From assembly GCA_017303355.1 (NCBI GenBank), contig JAFLCU010000012.1, positions 1 to 64,000 on the forward strand: a stretch of 64,000 nt of DNA. The letters are read 5' to 3'. This document shows, piece after piece, positions 52,652 through 61,723 of the stretch. The notes below the pieces were generated by a model. That model was not told the DNA's origin. It did no database searches and saw nothing but the letters and a program-made list of their open reading frames with translations. This stretch comes from Caulobacterales bacterium (GTDB lineage: Bacteria; Pseudomonadota; Alphaproteobacteria; Caulobacterales; Aquidulcibacteraceae). Position numbers and translations under genes: made by a program. Numbering within the stretch: the stretch's first letter is position 1; each line of letters opens with the position of its first letter.

Positions 52652-53119
52652 ATGTCGCCGAGCCTTCCAGCGCGGGGCCTTCTTGGCCTTATCCAGCTTT
52701 ATAAGTGGACACTCTCGCCCCTGATCGGGCGCGGGTGCCGCTATTTGCCGACCTGTTCATCATACGCCGCGGACGCGATCCGCGCGCATGGCGCATGGGC
52801 GGGAAGCTGGATGGCGACGGCGCGGCTTTGCCGGTGTCAGCCTTGGGGCGGGCACGGTTGGGATCCCGCACCGACGCAAAAGCCGCGCGCGGCATGGTAC
52901 GCGCCGTGGCGGCTGGGTGATTGGAAAGGCGGCTATCGCGCGCCGCCTAACTCCTCCCCCGCGAGCGGGGGAGGTGCTGAGCGAAGCGAAGCGGAGGGGG
53001 CAAGTCCGGCAGACGCTGGCGCTCGCCCCCTCAGTCATCACGCTGCGCGTGCTGACAGCTCCCCCGTAAACGGAGGAGCAGTTGGTGACGCGCTCAATTC
53101 AAGCAAGAGCAAGTCATGA
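52652..53119 (+). CDS. yidD: YidD membrane protein insertion efficiency factor with repeat-derived tail
   Basis: A 155-residue protein. Residues 8-80 are the YidD domain ([38 protein letters not shown]...[17 protein letters not shown]), a small amphipathic protein aiding YidC-mediated insertion. Normal YidD proteins are 70-100 residues. The last ~55 residues (from about 101) are the translation of an interspersed ~130-bp repeat. The stop overlaps the thrS start as ATGA, so the elongated frame still couples to thrS. The ATG at 52652 is chosen as the family start. Confidence 0.88.
   Translation: MSPSLPARGLLGLIQLYKWTLSPLIGRGCRYLPTCSSYAADAIRAHGAWAGSWMATARLCRCQPWGGHGWDPAPTQKPRAAWYAPWRLGDWKGGYRAPPNSSPASGGGAERSEAEGASPADAGARPLSHHAARADSSPVNGGAVGDALNSSKSKS
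52951..53080. repeat. ~130-bp interspersed repeat inside yidD
   Basis: The sequence CTCCTCCCCCGCGAGCGGGGGAGGTG ... CTCCCCCGTAAACGGAGGAGCA matches, in inverted orientation, the element at 59271-59404, and its GGGGGAG hairpin ends resemble those at 55057-55165. Here it is fully inside the yidD reading frame and supplies the C-terminal tail without a stop codon. Confidence 0.85.
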
Positions 53120-55053
53120 GCATTTCTCTCAAATTTCCCGATGGCGCCGTGCGTTCGTACGACGATGGCGCAACGCCGCTGGCGATCGCCGAAGGCATTT
53201 CCAAGGGCTTGGCGAAGAAGGTTGTCGCCGCGAAGATCGATGGCGCGTGGTGGGATTTGACGCGGCCGCTGGAAGGCGGCGGCAAAATCGAGCTTGTCAC
53301 GCGCGATAGCGCCGATGGCTTGGAAGTGTTGCGCCACGACGCGGCGCACGTGCTGGCGCAGGCGGTGCAGGAGCTTTTCCCCGGCACGCAAGTGACGTTC
53401 GGCCCGGTGACGGAAGACGGCTTCTATTACGATTTCGCGCGCGACGAACCGTTCTCGACGGAGGATTTCGAGAAGATCGAAAAGCGCATGCGTGAGATCG
53501 TCGATGCTGATCTGCCGATCATCCGCAAGGTTTGGGAGAAGGACGCGGCGATCGCGCATTTCCGCTCGATCGGTGAAATCTACAAGGCCGAGACGATCGA
53601 CGAAGTGATCAAGCCGGGCGAGCCGATCACGATCTATTCGCACGGCGACAAATGGGGCGATCTCTGCCGCGGGCCGCACCTGCCTTCAACGGGCCGGCTG
53701 GGCAAGGCGTTCAAGCTGATGAAGCTTGCGGGCGCCTATTGGCGCGGCGATCAGAAGAACCAGCAGCTGCAGCGCATCTACGGCACGGCCTGGGCTGACG
53801 AGAAGCAGCTCGAAGCCTATCTGCATCGCCTGGAGGAAGCCGAGAAGCGCGATCACCGCAAGCTGGGGCGCCAAATGGATCTCTTCCATATGCAGGAAGA
53901 GGGACGCGGCATGGTGTTCTGGCACGAAAAGGGCCTGACGCTGTGGCGTACGATCGAAGCCTACATGCGCCGTCGCTTGGAGAAGGCGGGCTACGTTGAA
54001 GTGCGCACGCCGCAAGTGCTGGATCGCGTGTTCTGGGAGAAATCCGGCCACTGGGACAAGTATCGCGCCAACATGTTCGTGTGCGAGACGGTGGAAGAAG
54101 AGACGCTGTCGCTGAAGCCGATGAATTGCCCGGGACACGTGCAAATCTTCAAGTTCGGCCAGAAGAGCTATCGCGATCTGCCGTTGCGCATGGCGGAGTT
54201 CGGTGCGTGCCACCGCTACGAACCGTCAGGTTCGCTGCACGGGCTGATGCGCGTGCGCGCGTTCACGCAGGATGACGCGCACATCTTCTGCCGCGAAGAT
54301 CAGATCGTGGAAGAGACGGCGCGCTTCATCGAACTCGCCACGTCGATCCATGAGGATTTCGGCATGACGCGCGATCACATCGCGCTCGGCACGCGCCCGG
54401 AAACGCGCGCGGGCAGCGATGAATTCTGGGATCGCGCGGAAGCGCAGATGCTGGCCGCCGCGCGCGCCGCGGGCGTCGAGCCCGTTGTCGCGGAAGGCGA
54501 CGGCGCCTTCTATGCGCCGAAGCTCGATTTCCAACTGAAGGACGCGATCGGCCGGCAATGGACGTGCGGCACGATCCAACTCGATTATGTGCTGCCGGAG
54601 CGTTTGGAGGCGGAATATGTCGGCGAGGATGGCGGCAAGCATCGCCCCGTGATGCTGCACCGCGCGATCCTTGGATCGCTCGAGCGCTTCATCGGCATTC
54701 TGATCGAGAATTGCGCGGGCGCGTTTCCGATGTGGCTGGCGCCGACGCAGATCGTGGTCGCCACGATCACGTCGGATGCGAATGCGTATGCGGAAGAGGT
54801 AGCGGCCGCGCTGCGCAAGGCGGGGCTGCGCGTGGAGCTTGATCCGCGCAACGAGAAAGTCGGCTACAAAATCCGCGAACACTCGCTGCAGAAGGTCCCG
54901 GTCATCGCCGTGGTCGGCAAGAAGGAAGCGGAGGAGCGCAAACTAGCGCTGCGCCGTTTCGGCAGCCAGGATCAGAGCGTGGTCGGCCTGGACGAGGCGC
55001 TGGCGACGCTCGCCGACGAGGCGACGCCGCCGGATTTGAAGCGAGGCGCATAA
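53116..55053 (+). CDS. thrS: Threonyl-tRNA synthetase
   Basis: The 645-residue class II synthetase has an N-terminal TGS domain (about 1-62), an editing domain with HxxxH (His74, His78 in [11 protein letters not shown]) and a catalytic core with the zinc ligand Cys in [10 protein letters not shown] plus [15 protein letters not shown] and [14 protein letters not shown]. The C-terminal anticodon-binding domain ends [12 protein letters not shown]. It charges tRNA-Thr. It is translationally coupled to yidD through ATGA and preceded by a Thr-rich leader. Confidence 0.97.
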   Translation: MSISLKFPDGAVRSYDDGATPLAIAEGISKGLAKKVVAAKIDGAWWDLTRPLEGGGKIELVTRDSADGLEVLRHDAAHVLAQAVQELFPGTQVTFGPVTEDGFYYDFARDEPFSTEDFEKIEKRMREIVDADLPIIRKVWEKDAAIAHFRSIGEIYKAETIDEVIKPGEPITIYSHGDKWGDLCRGPHLPSTGRLGKAFKLMKLAGAYWRGDQKNQQLQRIYGTAWADEKQLEAYLHRLEEAEKRDHRKLGRQMDLFHMQEEGRGMVFWHEKGLTLWRTIEAYMRRRLEKAGYVEVRTPQVLDRVFWEKSGHWDKYRANMFVCETVEEETLSLKPMNCPGHVQIFKFGQKSYRDLPLRMAEFGACHRYEPSGSLHGLMRVRAFTQDDAHIFCREDQIVEETARFIELATSIHEDFGMTRDHIALGTRPETRAGSDEFWDRAEAQMLAAARAAGVEPVVAEGDGAFYAPKLDFQLKDAIGRQWTCGTIQLDYVLPERLEAEYVGEDGGKHRPVMLHRAILGSLERFIGILIENCAGAFPMWLAPTQIVVATITSDANAYAEEVAAALRKAGLRVELDPRNEKVGYKIREHSLQKVPVIAVVGKKEAEERKLALRRFGSQDQSVVGLDEALATLADEATPPDLKRGA

Positions 55054-55056
55054 GAA

Positions 55057-55165
55057 CCCTCCCCCCTGCGGGGAGGGCAGGGTGGGGTGACGGCGTCAGC
55101 GCTTCAAAACATGGCGCAGCCCCCCCTCCTCCAACTCCTCCCAGCGAGGGGGAGGAGAGTCACCG
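55057..55165. repeat. Repeat region after thrS
   Basis: CCCTCCCCCCTGCGGGGAGGG hairpin, followed by GGGTGGGGTGACGGCGTCAG and CTCCTCCCAGCGAGGGGGAGGAG. The terminal hairpins are of the same type as in the ~130-bp repeats at 52951 and 59271 but the middle differs. The first hairpin may also terminate thrS transcription. Confidence 0.6.
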
Positions 55166-55253
55166 CGGCGGGCTAAATCCTGCGTAACATGCTGGTGTTG
55201 TCCAAAAGCCGACACAGCCGGCACTAGACGCCGCCATAAGTGCGTTACAGGAT

Positions 55254-56195
55254 ATGTCCCCAGCACGAGTCTGGGCTCCGGGGCTGGAGACACGGGTGGA
55301 CAAGTTCCCCTCACGCGAAAGATCGGCGGCCGCTGCACTTGAGCCGCGAGTCTCGGCGATTGTTGTCGCCCGCAATGTGCCGGCCAACGCCAGTGGGCAA
55401 TCCGCGCTCGATCTGTGCCTGCGCAGCGCGCTGGCCGAGCCATGGGTCGATGATCTCGTCGTTGTCGATCACGGCAACCCGGCGCCGGTTTCCTCCGCGC
55501 TGCGTGCGCTGCATTTGGATCGTCGCGACGTTACGGTGGTGAGTGCGGCGCCGGATTTGAGTTCGGCGGCGGCGGCGAATCTGGGCGCGCAAGCGGCGCG
55601 CGGGCGCTGGCTGTTGTTTCTCGATCCCGATGTCGTGCTGCAGCGCGGCGGCGTGGCGCGCATGGCGGCCGCTGGCGGCGGCGCGCGCATGCCGTGGATT
55701 GTCGGCGGGCGGCTCACTGATCTTGAGGGCCGCGACCGGCGCGCGGCGCGTGGCGGGGCGCTCAACACGTTCTCAGCGATTGCTGTCGCGGTGGATTGGC
55801 CGGCGCCGAAGCCGCGCAAGCCGAAGGCGTCCGATCTGCCGACATCGGCGACGAAGGTGGCGGCCGTGTCGGGCGCCTTCATGCTGATCCCGCGCGCTGA
55901 TTTCCAAACGCTCGATGGCTTCGATGAGATGTTCGTCAGCGACTACGCCGATCTCGATCTGTGCAAGCGCGCGCTGGATGCGGGCGGCAGCGTGCTGTTT
56001 CAGCCGGAAGCGTCCGGCGTGCAGTTTGAGCGCCGCCGCAAGGGCCGCAAGCAAGCGCAGGGCTTGGCGCGGTTTGCGGTGAAGAGCGCCAAGACGCCGT
56101 TTGAGAAAGCCTTCGCGGCGATTGCGGCGCCCGCGCTTATGGTGTTGCTCGGCCTGCGCGATTTTGTGGCGGGCCGTCCGCCGGTTCGTCGCTGA
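55254..56195 (+). CDS. Family 2 glycosyltransferase
   Basis: The 313-residue protein has a GT-A fold: SAIVVARNVPANASGQSALDLCL (about 34-56), VDDLVVVDHGNP, ANLGAQAARGRWLLFLDPDVVLQRGG (DxD-like DPD at about 123-125) and the acceptor-side GAFMLIPRADFQTLDGFDEMFVSDYADLDLCKRA. Related enzymes transfer rhamnose or other sugars to surface polysaccharides. Its 3' end overlaps the convergent membrane glycosyltransferase gene by 59 bases. Confidence 0.87.
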   Translation: MSPARVWAPGLETRVDKFPSRERSAAAALEPRVSAIVVARNVPANASGQSALDLCLRSALAEPWVDDLVVVDHGNPAPVSSALRALHLDRRDVTVVSAAPDLSSAAAANLGAQAARGRWLLFLDPDVVLQRGGVARMAAAGGGARMPWIVGGRLTDLEGRDRRAARGGALNTFSAIAVAVDWPAPKPRKPKASDLPTSATKVAAVSGAFMLIPRADFQTLDGFDEMFVSDYADLDLCKRALDAGGSVLFQPEASGVQFERRRKGRKQAQGLARFAVKSAKTPFEKAFAAIAAPALMVLLGLRDFVAGRPPVRR

Positions 56196-57918
56196 GCGCG
56201 GTTACGCGCCCCACAAACAACGCCATGCGTTCGCCGCGACCGAGAGCGACCGCGCGCGCGGGCTCCTCGGCTTCGGTGAAGCCAAGGCCGTGCGCGGCCA
56301 GTGCGGTGCGCGTTTGTTCAAGCACGCGGCCTTCGACAATCATGCCGTCGCCTTCGTGTGCGCCAGCAGCGGCCTCATCGGGCGTGACCAACTGGATCGA
56401 GGTGCGCGTCAGGAACACCAAGCTGGGCTGGGTGTAGCCCACGACCCAGAACGGCTCGCCCTCGCGCGGCATGAGGCGCGTGCGCGTCAGCGCGGCGACG
56501 GCTTCGTTGCTGGCGAAGAGCGAGCGCGCTTCGGGCAACAAGCGATCACGCAAGCTGAACGAAAGAAAGAGCGCGCACACCATCAGCACGATGGCGCGCG
56601 TGGTGGGCCGGCGCAGCATCGAGAGCGCAACGATGGCGCCGATGACGACGATCGCGCCGATGATGCCGGTGGCGATGGCGCGGCGCAGGTCCGCGTCGAA
56701 ATCGCCTGGCATTTGCGTGGCGACGAAAGCGCTTAGCCCCACGATCAAAGCGCCGACGACGCCGAAGATCACCGCGCCAAACGGGTGCGTGGAACGCCAG
56801 CGCCGGCCGCGCATGGCCACCATGCCGGCGGCACAAAGAAGCGCGATCGCTGGATAAACCGGCAGCGTGTAATGCACGAGTTTCGTCGGGAAGAGTTCGA
56901 AGGCGACGAAGCTTGGCGCGGCCCAGGCGATCAGGAAGCGCAGCGGCGCTTGCGTGGCGTCGTCGCGCGGGGCGCGTATGGCGATGAAGCCGAGCCGCGC
57001 CGCCGCCGGCAGGGCGTAGGTCGCGGGGAAGATCAGCAGCGGCAGCAGCAAGAGATAATAGCCCGGCGCGCCGCCATGCGCGTGATCGCCGCCGACGATC
57101 TTCGGGCCGATCTCGTTGGCGAACAATTCGGTGTAGAAGCGGCCCTCGGTGGCGAAGCCGATGGCGATCAGCCATGGCAGCGCGATGGCGAGCGCCAGCA
57201 GCGGCCCAGCCCACCATGTGAGCGGCTTCATCCACGCGGCCTTGCGTTCCCAGAGCGCGAGCGCGGCGAGCGTGAGTGCCGTGACGAGCGGCGTCACCGG
57301 GCCTTTGATCATCACGCCGCACGCAAGCGCGGCCCAGAACACCAGCGCTATGACGCGCGGGCGTTGCGTGCCGAACCGCAGATGCGCGAGTGCGGCGATG
57401 GCGAGCGTGGTGAAGCCCACGAGCATGGAATCGGTTTTCGCCAACATGGCTTCGCCGCCAGCGAGCAAACCTGTCGCGTAGAGGCCGGCGCCGATGATGG
57501 CGGTGCGTTGCGGCAGGAGCGCGGAGCCGCCCCAGAGGGCCGCGAGCGCCGCCAGCATGAGGCCAAGCACCGAGGGGATGCGATAGGGCCAAATCGTGTT
57601 GAGCTTTGGCGTGAACGGCTCGAACGCGTGCACCGATGCTGCTTGCAGCCAGTGGATGCCTGCGGGTTTGCGGTTTCGCTCAGCGTCCTGAAGGCGGATG
57701 GTGACGTAATCGCCGCTCTCGACCATTTGGCGCGTGGCCTGGGCGAAGCGGGCTTCGTCGATATCGATCACGGGCACGCGGGCGACGCCAAAGAGGCCGG
57801 CCGTCAGCGCGATCAGGCCGATCAGCACATAGCCCCGCCAGCCACGGGCGAATTGGTCGAACAGGGCGGTGGAGGCGGGCGCGGCCATGGCCCGCCCATA
57901 GCGAGCATCGGTGACCAT
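56137..57918 (-). CDS. ArnT-like (PMT/GT83 family) membrane glycosyltransferase
   Basis: The 593-residue protein has about 11-13 membrane helices and a family-typical first periplasmic loop: VIDIDEARFAQATRQMVESGDYVTIRLQ...RNRKPAGIHWLQAAS (Asp-Glu catalytic/metal motif at about 53-54). FPTKLVHYTLPVYPAIALL is also typical of ArnT-like proteins. They transfer sugars from undecaprenyl-phosphate carriers to lipid A or other acceptors. The start may be at 57888 (MAAPAST) instead. It faces the Dol-P-mannose-synthase-like gene at 58005. Confidence 0.9.
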   Translation of the reverse strand: MVTDARYGRAMAAPASTALFDQFARGWRGYVLIGLIALTAGLFGVARVPVIDIDEARFAQATRQMVESGDYVTIRLQDAERNRKPAGIHWLQAASVHAFEPFTPKLNTIWPYRIPSVLGLMLAALAALWGGSALLPQRTAIIGAGLYATGLLAGGEAMLAKTDSMLVGFTTLAIAALAHLRFGTQRPRVIALVFWAALACGVMIKGPVTPLVTALTLAALALWERKAAWMKPLTWWAGPLLALAIALPWLIAIGFATEGRFYTELFANEIGPKIVGGDHAHGGAPGYYLLLLPLLIFPATYALPAAARLGFIAIRAPRDDATQAPLRFLIAWAAPSFVAFELFPTKLVHYTLPVYPAIALLCAAGMVAMRGRRWRSTHPFGAVIFGVVGALIVGLSAFVATQMPGDFDADLRRAIATGIIGAIVVIGAIVALSMLRRPTTRAIVLMVCALFLSFSLRDRLLPEARSLFASNEAVAALTRTRLMPREGEPFWVVGYTQPSLVFLTRTSIQLVTPDEAAAGAHEGDGMIVEGRVLEQTRTALAAHGLGFTEAEEPARAVALGRGERMALFVGRVTALSDEPADGPPQNRAGRATP

Positions 57919-58004
57919 GTCTTGACACGCAGAGCGGGTGCGCGCTCTCGCCTCATGCGTCCGAAGCGGCTAAGAGAGCCGGCCTTCAAGCCCGGGGAAG
58001 CCGC

Positions 58005-58736
58005 TTGGCCGAGACTATTGAGTTCAGCGTGGTGGTGCCGGTGCATGATGAGGCCGGCAACGCCGCCAATCTCGCCCGCGAGATCGCCGCGGCCCTTGAG
58101 GGGCGCTCCTACGAGATGATTTTCGTCGATGACGCCAGCCGCGATGACACGCGGGGCGAATTGGCGGCTCTGAAGGCGGAATTGCCAGCATTGCGGCTGA
58201 TCGGGCACCGCTCCAACGCCGGGCAGAGCCGGGCGGTGCGGACCGGCGTGATCGCCGCGCGGGCGCCGATCGTGGGCACGCTGGATGGCGACGGCCAGAA
58301 CGACCCCGCTGACTTGCCGCGCCTGCTGGCGCGCATCACCCGCGCCGATGCGCCCGCCGATCTGGGCATGGTGGCCGGCAAGCGCACCAAGCGCCAGGAC
58401 AGCTGGAGCAAGCGCGTCGCCTCTCGGATCGCGAACAATATTCGCAAGAGCGCGCTGAAGGACGGCGCCGACGATAGCGGCTCCGGGGTCAAGGTATTCA
58501 AAAGAGAGGCGTTTCTTCTTCTACCGTACTTTGATCATATGCACCGTTTCATGGCCGCACTGATGCTGCGTGAAGGCTATGCAGTCGAGTTTTTAGAGGT
58601 TAACCATCGTCACAGGGGCGCTGGGCGCTCGAAGTACACAAATCTCGGCCGCTTGGCCGCGAATATGACCGACCTGTTCGGCGTTATGTGGCTTCGGAGC
58701 CGGGCGCGGCCAGTGAAGGGGACGGACGAGCTATGA
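58005..58736 (+). CDS. Polyprenyl-phosphate glycosyltransferase (GT2, DPM1-like)
   Basis: The 243-residue protein has the DPM1/ArnC-type catalytic region: FSVVVPVHDEAGNAANLAREI (about 7-27), MIFVDDASRDDT, the LDGDGQNDP metal site (about 93-101) and RSKYTNLGRL. No C-terminal membrane helices are present. It should attach a sugar to undecaprenyl phosphate, making the donor for the neighbouring ArnT-like transferase. The start is probably TTG at 58005. Confidence 0.9.
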   Translation: MAETIEFSVVVPVHDEAGNAANLAREIAAALEGRSYEMIFVDDASRDDTRGELAALKAELPALRLIGHRSNAGQSRAVRTGVIAARAPIVGTLDGDGQNDPADLPRLLARITRADAPADLGMVAGKRTKRQDSWSKRVASRIANNIRKSALKDGADDSGSGVKVFKREAFLLLPYFDHMHRFMAALMLREGYAVEFLEVNHRHRGAGRSKYTNLGRLAANMTDLFGVMWLRSRARPVKGTDEL

Positions 58737-58816
58737 GCAGAGGTCCCGTTGGCACGGCTGGTTTAGCTGCGGCGTCGGCGCATAGAAATCGCCGTCCCGC
58801 GAACGAGGGGAGTCCC

Positions 58817-59260
58817 ATGGGGGCCATTTTCAACGTCTTTCCGCTGATCCTGATCCCGGTTCTCACCTACAATATCTGGGCGTTCGGCGCGACCGCGACG
58901 GCCGGCGAAGGCGGCGGCGCTTCGGTGCGGCAGCACTTGGCCGACGTGTGGGTGCGGGTGCCGATGGCGTCCGGCGCTGAATGGACCATCGCCTTCGGCG
59001 ACGTGATGATGCTGCTGGCGCTCATCCTGCTCTTCATCGAGCTGCTGAAATCCACTTCGACCGGCACGGCGGCGATTTTCAATCACGCGCTGTCGATGCT
59101 GGTGTTCATTATCTGCCTGGTGGAATTCCTGCTGCACCCGGCTTTCGCGACGAGCGTGTTCTTCGTCATCCTGGTGATGGCGCTGCTGGACGTGCTCGCG
59201 GGCGTGGTCGTGACGATCATTTCGGCCCGCCGCGACGTCGAGTTTGCTGGGCAGAATTAG
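58817..59260 (+). CDS. Four-helix membrane protein, unknown function
   Basis: A 147-residue protein with four predicted membrane helices (about 4-22, 51-72, 84-105 and 112-133). GAGGGGAG lies 5 bases upstream of the ATG at 58817. An earlier ATG at 58733 overlaps the glycosyltransferase stop and would add a 28-residue polar N-terminus without a good Shine-Dalgarno. Conserved-looking stretches include GDVMMLLALILLFIELLKSTST. The family is not recognised with confidence. Confidence 0.78.
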   Translation: MGAIFNVFPLILIPVLTYNIWAFGATATAGEGGGASVRQHLADVWVRVPMASGAEWTIAFGDVMMLLALILLFIELLKSTSTGTAAIFNHALSMLVFIICLVEFLLHPAFATSVFFVILVMALLDVLAGVVVTIISARRDVEFAGQN

Positions 59261-59270
59261 TCTCGGTTCA

Positions 59271-59404
59271 TGCTCCCCCGTTTACGGGGGAGCTGTCGCG
59301 CAGCGACTGAGGGGGCGAGATGTTCGCTCGTTGCTGGCGGACTTTCCCCCTCCGGCTCCTCCCGCTTTCGCGGGAGTCGCCACCTCCCCCGCTTGCGGGG
59401 GAGG
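59271..59404. repeat. ~130-bp interspersed repeat
   Basis: TGCTCCCCCGTTTACGGGGGAG at one end and CCTCCCCCGCTTGCGGGGGAGG at the other, with GACTGAGGGGGCGAG and CCCCCTCCGGCTCCTCCC in the middle. It is the inverted counterpart of the element within yidD (52951-53080). The 286-base gap 59261-59546 contains no gene. Confidence 0.85.
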
Positions 59405-59546
59405 ATAGCCGCCGCCTCTAAAGGCACCACATTCCGAGCGCGACGGCGATTGAGAAGTCGAGCCAGCGCGCGAATCGGGGAAAGATAACGACGTCCATGA
59501 TCGACGCCGTTGCAGGTTCGGCGCCGGTTGCAGCTTGGGTGAGCGA

Positions 59547-59879
59547 ATGTCGCTGTTCTTCGATGCGCACTGGTTCGACGCGAAGCTGGCCGAGCGCGGC
59601 TTGGATCGCGCCGCACTCGCGGACGCGGCGTCAATCGAGCGTGGTGAATTGCATCGCCTGTTCACCAATGAACGCGCCGCCAGCGCGGGTGAACTCGATG
59701 CATTCGCGCGCGTGCTGAACGCCGACATCGTCGAGGTGACGCTGCGCAGCGGCGTCGCCACGCGCGGCGCGCATACTGGCGAGGATACCTCGGCGCGGAT
59801 CGAGAGCATCGAGGCGCGGCTCGACGCGATCGATAGCTGGCTTGCGGAATTCGAGCGCGAGACGAAGAAGAGCGCTTAA
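59547..59879 (+). CDS. Small XRE-like helix-turn-helix protein
   Basis: A 110-residue protein with an XRE-type helix-turn-helix pattern (FDAKLAERGLDRAALADAASIERGELHRLFTNERAASAGELDAFARVLNADI, about 8-60) and a C-terminal helix with coiled-coil pattern (DTSARIESIEARLDAIDSWLAEFE). It could be a small DNA-binding regulator. The start at 59547 begins MSLFFDAHWFD. It is followed by a REP-like palindrome. Confidence 0.7.
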   Translation: MSLFFDAHWFDAKLAERGLDRAALADAASIERGELHRLFTNERAASAGELDAFARVLNADIVEVTLRSGVATRGAHTGEDTSARIESIEARLDAIDSWLAEFERETKKSA

Positions 59880-59914
59880 TATGGACCGCCGGCGCCCTCG
59901 CCGGCTGTCCATAT
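59879..59914. repeat. REP-like element, TGGACCGCCGGCG family
   Basis: ATATGGAC (59879-59886) and GTCCATAT (59907-59914) form the outer arms; CGCCGGCG and CGCCGGC stems lie inside. It begins within the stop codon of the XRE-like gene and ends 13 bases before the convergent small gene's stop, so it may work as a bidirectional terminator, as at 11029-11098. Confidence 0.75.
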
Positions 59915-59927
59915 TCGGCAGTCCATG

Positions 59928-60155
59928 TCAGGCGGTTACGTTCACGACGACGCCGCGGCGCGGCTTGAGTTTGGGCGCGGCGTAACCTTCGGTGTGCGCT
60001 TCTTCTGGCGCCGCGATTTGGTTGACGAGCGTGGTCGCGAACAGCGGATCGAGCGTGACGCGCACGGTGCGACGGTCGCTCGCGCGGCGATCGGCGCGGC
60101 GCTGCTCGCTGATCTCCTCGAACTCCGCGTCAACCGGTGGCTGTTGGTCGCTCAT
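59928..60155 (-). CDS. Small charged protein, unknown function
   Basis: A 75-residue hydrophilic protein: an acidic-basic N-terminus (EFEEISEQRRADRRASDRRTVRV), a middle LDPLFATTLVNQI segment and a basic C-terminus (KLKPRRGVVVNVTA). It is divergent from the amidase gene, which starts 68 bases away. It looks like a conserved small protein of Caulobacterales but no function is known to me. Confidence 0.68.
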   Translation of the reverse strand: MSDQQPPVDAEFEEISEQRRADRRASDRRTVRVTLDPLFATTLVNQIAAPEEAHTEGYAAPKLKPRRGVVVNVTA

Positions 60156-60223
60156 GCCCCGGCCGCTGCATCGGACGTGCCAAACGAAAATTAACCGCTA
60201 TCGTTCGCGCCAGGGAGAAAGCG

Positions 60224-61648
60224 ATGCGGGACTATTCCGATTACGATGGGCTTGGCTTGGCGGCGCTGGTGCGCAAAGGCGATGTGACGCCCGCTGAGCT
60301 GCTGGAGGCCGCGATCGAACGCATCGAGCGTCACAATGGGGCGCTGAACGCGGTAACCTACAAGGCCTACGATGAAGCCAGGAACACCGCCGCCGGCGCG
60401 TTGCCCGATGGGCCGTTCAAGGGTGTGCCATTTCTGATCAAGGATCTGGGCGTACGGGTGAAGGGCTGGCCGCGCACCTCGGCGAGCAAATATGCGCGGA
60501 TCGAAGCCGATGCCGACGATTCCACGCTCACCACGCGCTATCGCGCGACGGGCGTGGTGCTGGCGGGCAAGACCAATACGCCGGAATTCGGCATTCCGGG
60601 CGTCACCACCTCGGCGCTGCTGGGGCCGTGTCGCAATCCCTGGAATCCGGAGCACATTTCCGGCGGCTCGTCAGGCGGGGCCGCGAGCGCTGTGGCGGCG
60701 GGCATGGTTCCGTTGGCGCACGCGAGCGACGGCTTGGGTTCGATCCGCATTCCAGCTGCGTGCTGCGGCCTGGTCGGCATGAAGACGACGCGCGACCGCA
60801 ATCCGAACGGCGTTCACGACGCCGATCGGGCGATGGGCTTCTCCGTTGATCACGTGGTGAGCCGCAGTGTGCGCGATAGCGCCGCGATGCTGGATGCGAC
60901 CGGCTACCCGGAGCCAGCGAGCCCGTTCGCATATCCGGCCAAGGAGCGGCCATATCTGGAAGAGGTGGAACGTTCGCCCGGCAGGCTGCGTATTGCGTGG
61001 TCGACGGAAACACCGTCCGGCAAGGCGGTTGATGCGGAAATTCAGCGCGCGCTGGAGCGCACGGCGGAAGCGCTGAAAGCGCTCGGCCATGAGGTGCGCG
61101 AGGAAGGGCTCGGCATCGATTATCGCACGCTCTATCGCGCGCAAGGCTTGGTGTCGGCGTCGAATTTCGCGGCCGGTATTCGACGCTGGGCGGAGGTGAA
61201 GGGGCGCGAGCCGCAAGAGGGCGACATCGAAGGCCTCGCGTGGCGCGCCTATCAAGCCGGCAAAAGGATCAGCGGCGAGGACGCGATGTGGGGCTGGCAG
61301 CAATTGCGGCTCTCGACCCGCCAAATCCTGCAGCGCTTCGAAACATGGGACGTGTTGGCGATTCCGGTGCTGGGCACGAACGTGCCGCGCGTGGATGAAC
61401 TCGATACGCTCACGGATGATCTGCGCGCGTTCGATAAGCGGCAAGCGCAAGCTTTCCCGTTCACGCCGCCGTTCAACATGACGGGCCAGCCATCTTTGTC
61501 GTTGCCGCTTTGGCAAAGCGAAAGCGGCTTGCCGATCGCTGTAATGTTCACGGCGAAATACGCGGACGAAGCCGTGCTTTATCGCTTGGCGGGGCAGCTC
61601 GAAAAAGAATTGCCGTGGAAACCGCGTCGTCCGCCGATCTGGAACTAG
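60224..61648 (+). CDS. Amidase-signature family enzyme
   Basis: The 474-residue protein has the amidase signature: catalytic Lys in PFLIKDLGVRVKG (about 73-85), the Gly/Ser region HISGGSSGGAASAVAAG (about 147-163, cis-Ser and nucleophile Ser candidates) and DGLGSIRIPAACCGLVGMK. The usual DGGGS is DGLGS here. Members hydrolyse amide bonds in diverse substrates, including nylon oligomers and indoleacetamide; the substrate here is unknown. The ATG at 60224 follows GGGAG. Confidence 0.9.
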   Translation: MRDYSDYDGLGLAALVRKGDVTPAELLEAAIERIERHNGALNAVTYKAYDEARNTAAGALPDGPFKGVPFLIKDLGVRVKGWPRTSASKYARIEADADDSTLTTRYRATGVVLAGKTNTPEFGIPGVTTSALLGPCRNPWNPEHISGGSSGGAASAVAAGMVPLAHASDGLGSIRIPAACCGLVGMKTTRDRNPNGVHDADRAMGFSVDHVVSRSVRDSAAMLDATGYPEPASPFAYPAKERPYLEEVERSPGRLRIAWSTETPSGKAVDAEIQRALERTAEALKALGHEVREEGLGIDYRTLYRAQGLVSASNFAAGIRRWAEVKGREPQEGDIEGLAWRAYQAGKRISGEDAMWGWQQLRLSTRQILQRFETWDVLAIPVLGTNVPRVDELDTLTDDLRAFDKRQAQAFPFTPPFNMTGQPSLSLPLWQSESGLPIAVMFTAKYADEAVLYRLAGQLEKELPWKPRRPPIWN

Positions 61649-61723
61649 GCGCGAACACCCAAGTCTCCCTTGCGGCGCTTTTTGTTCCCGCGTTTAGTAG
61701 CGGCGCGAGGGGAGGAGGCAGAC

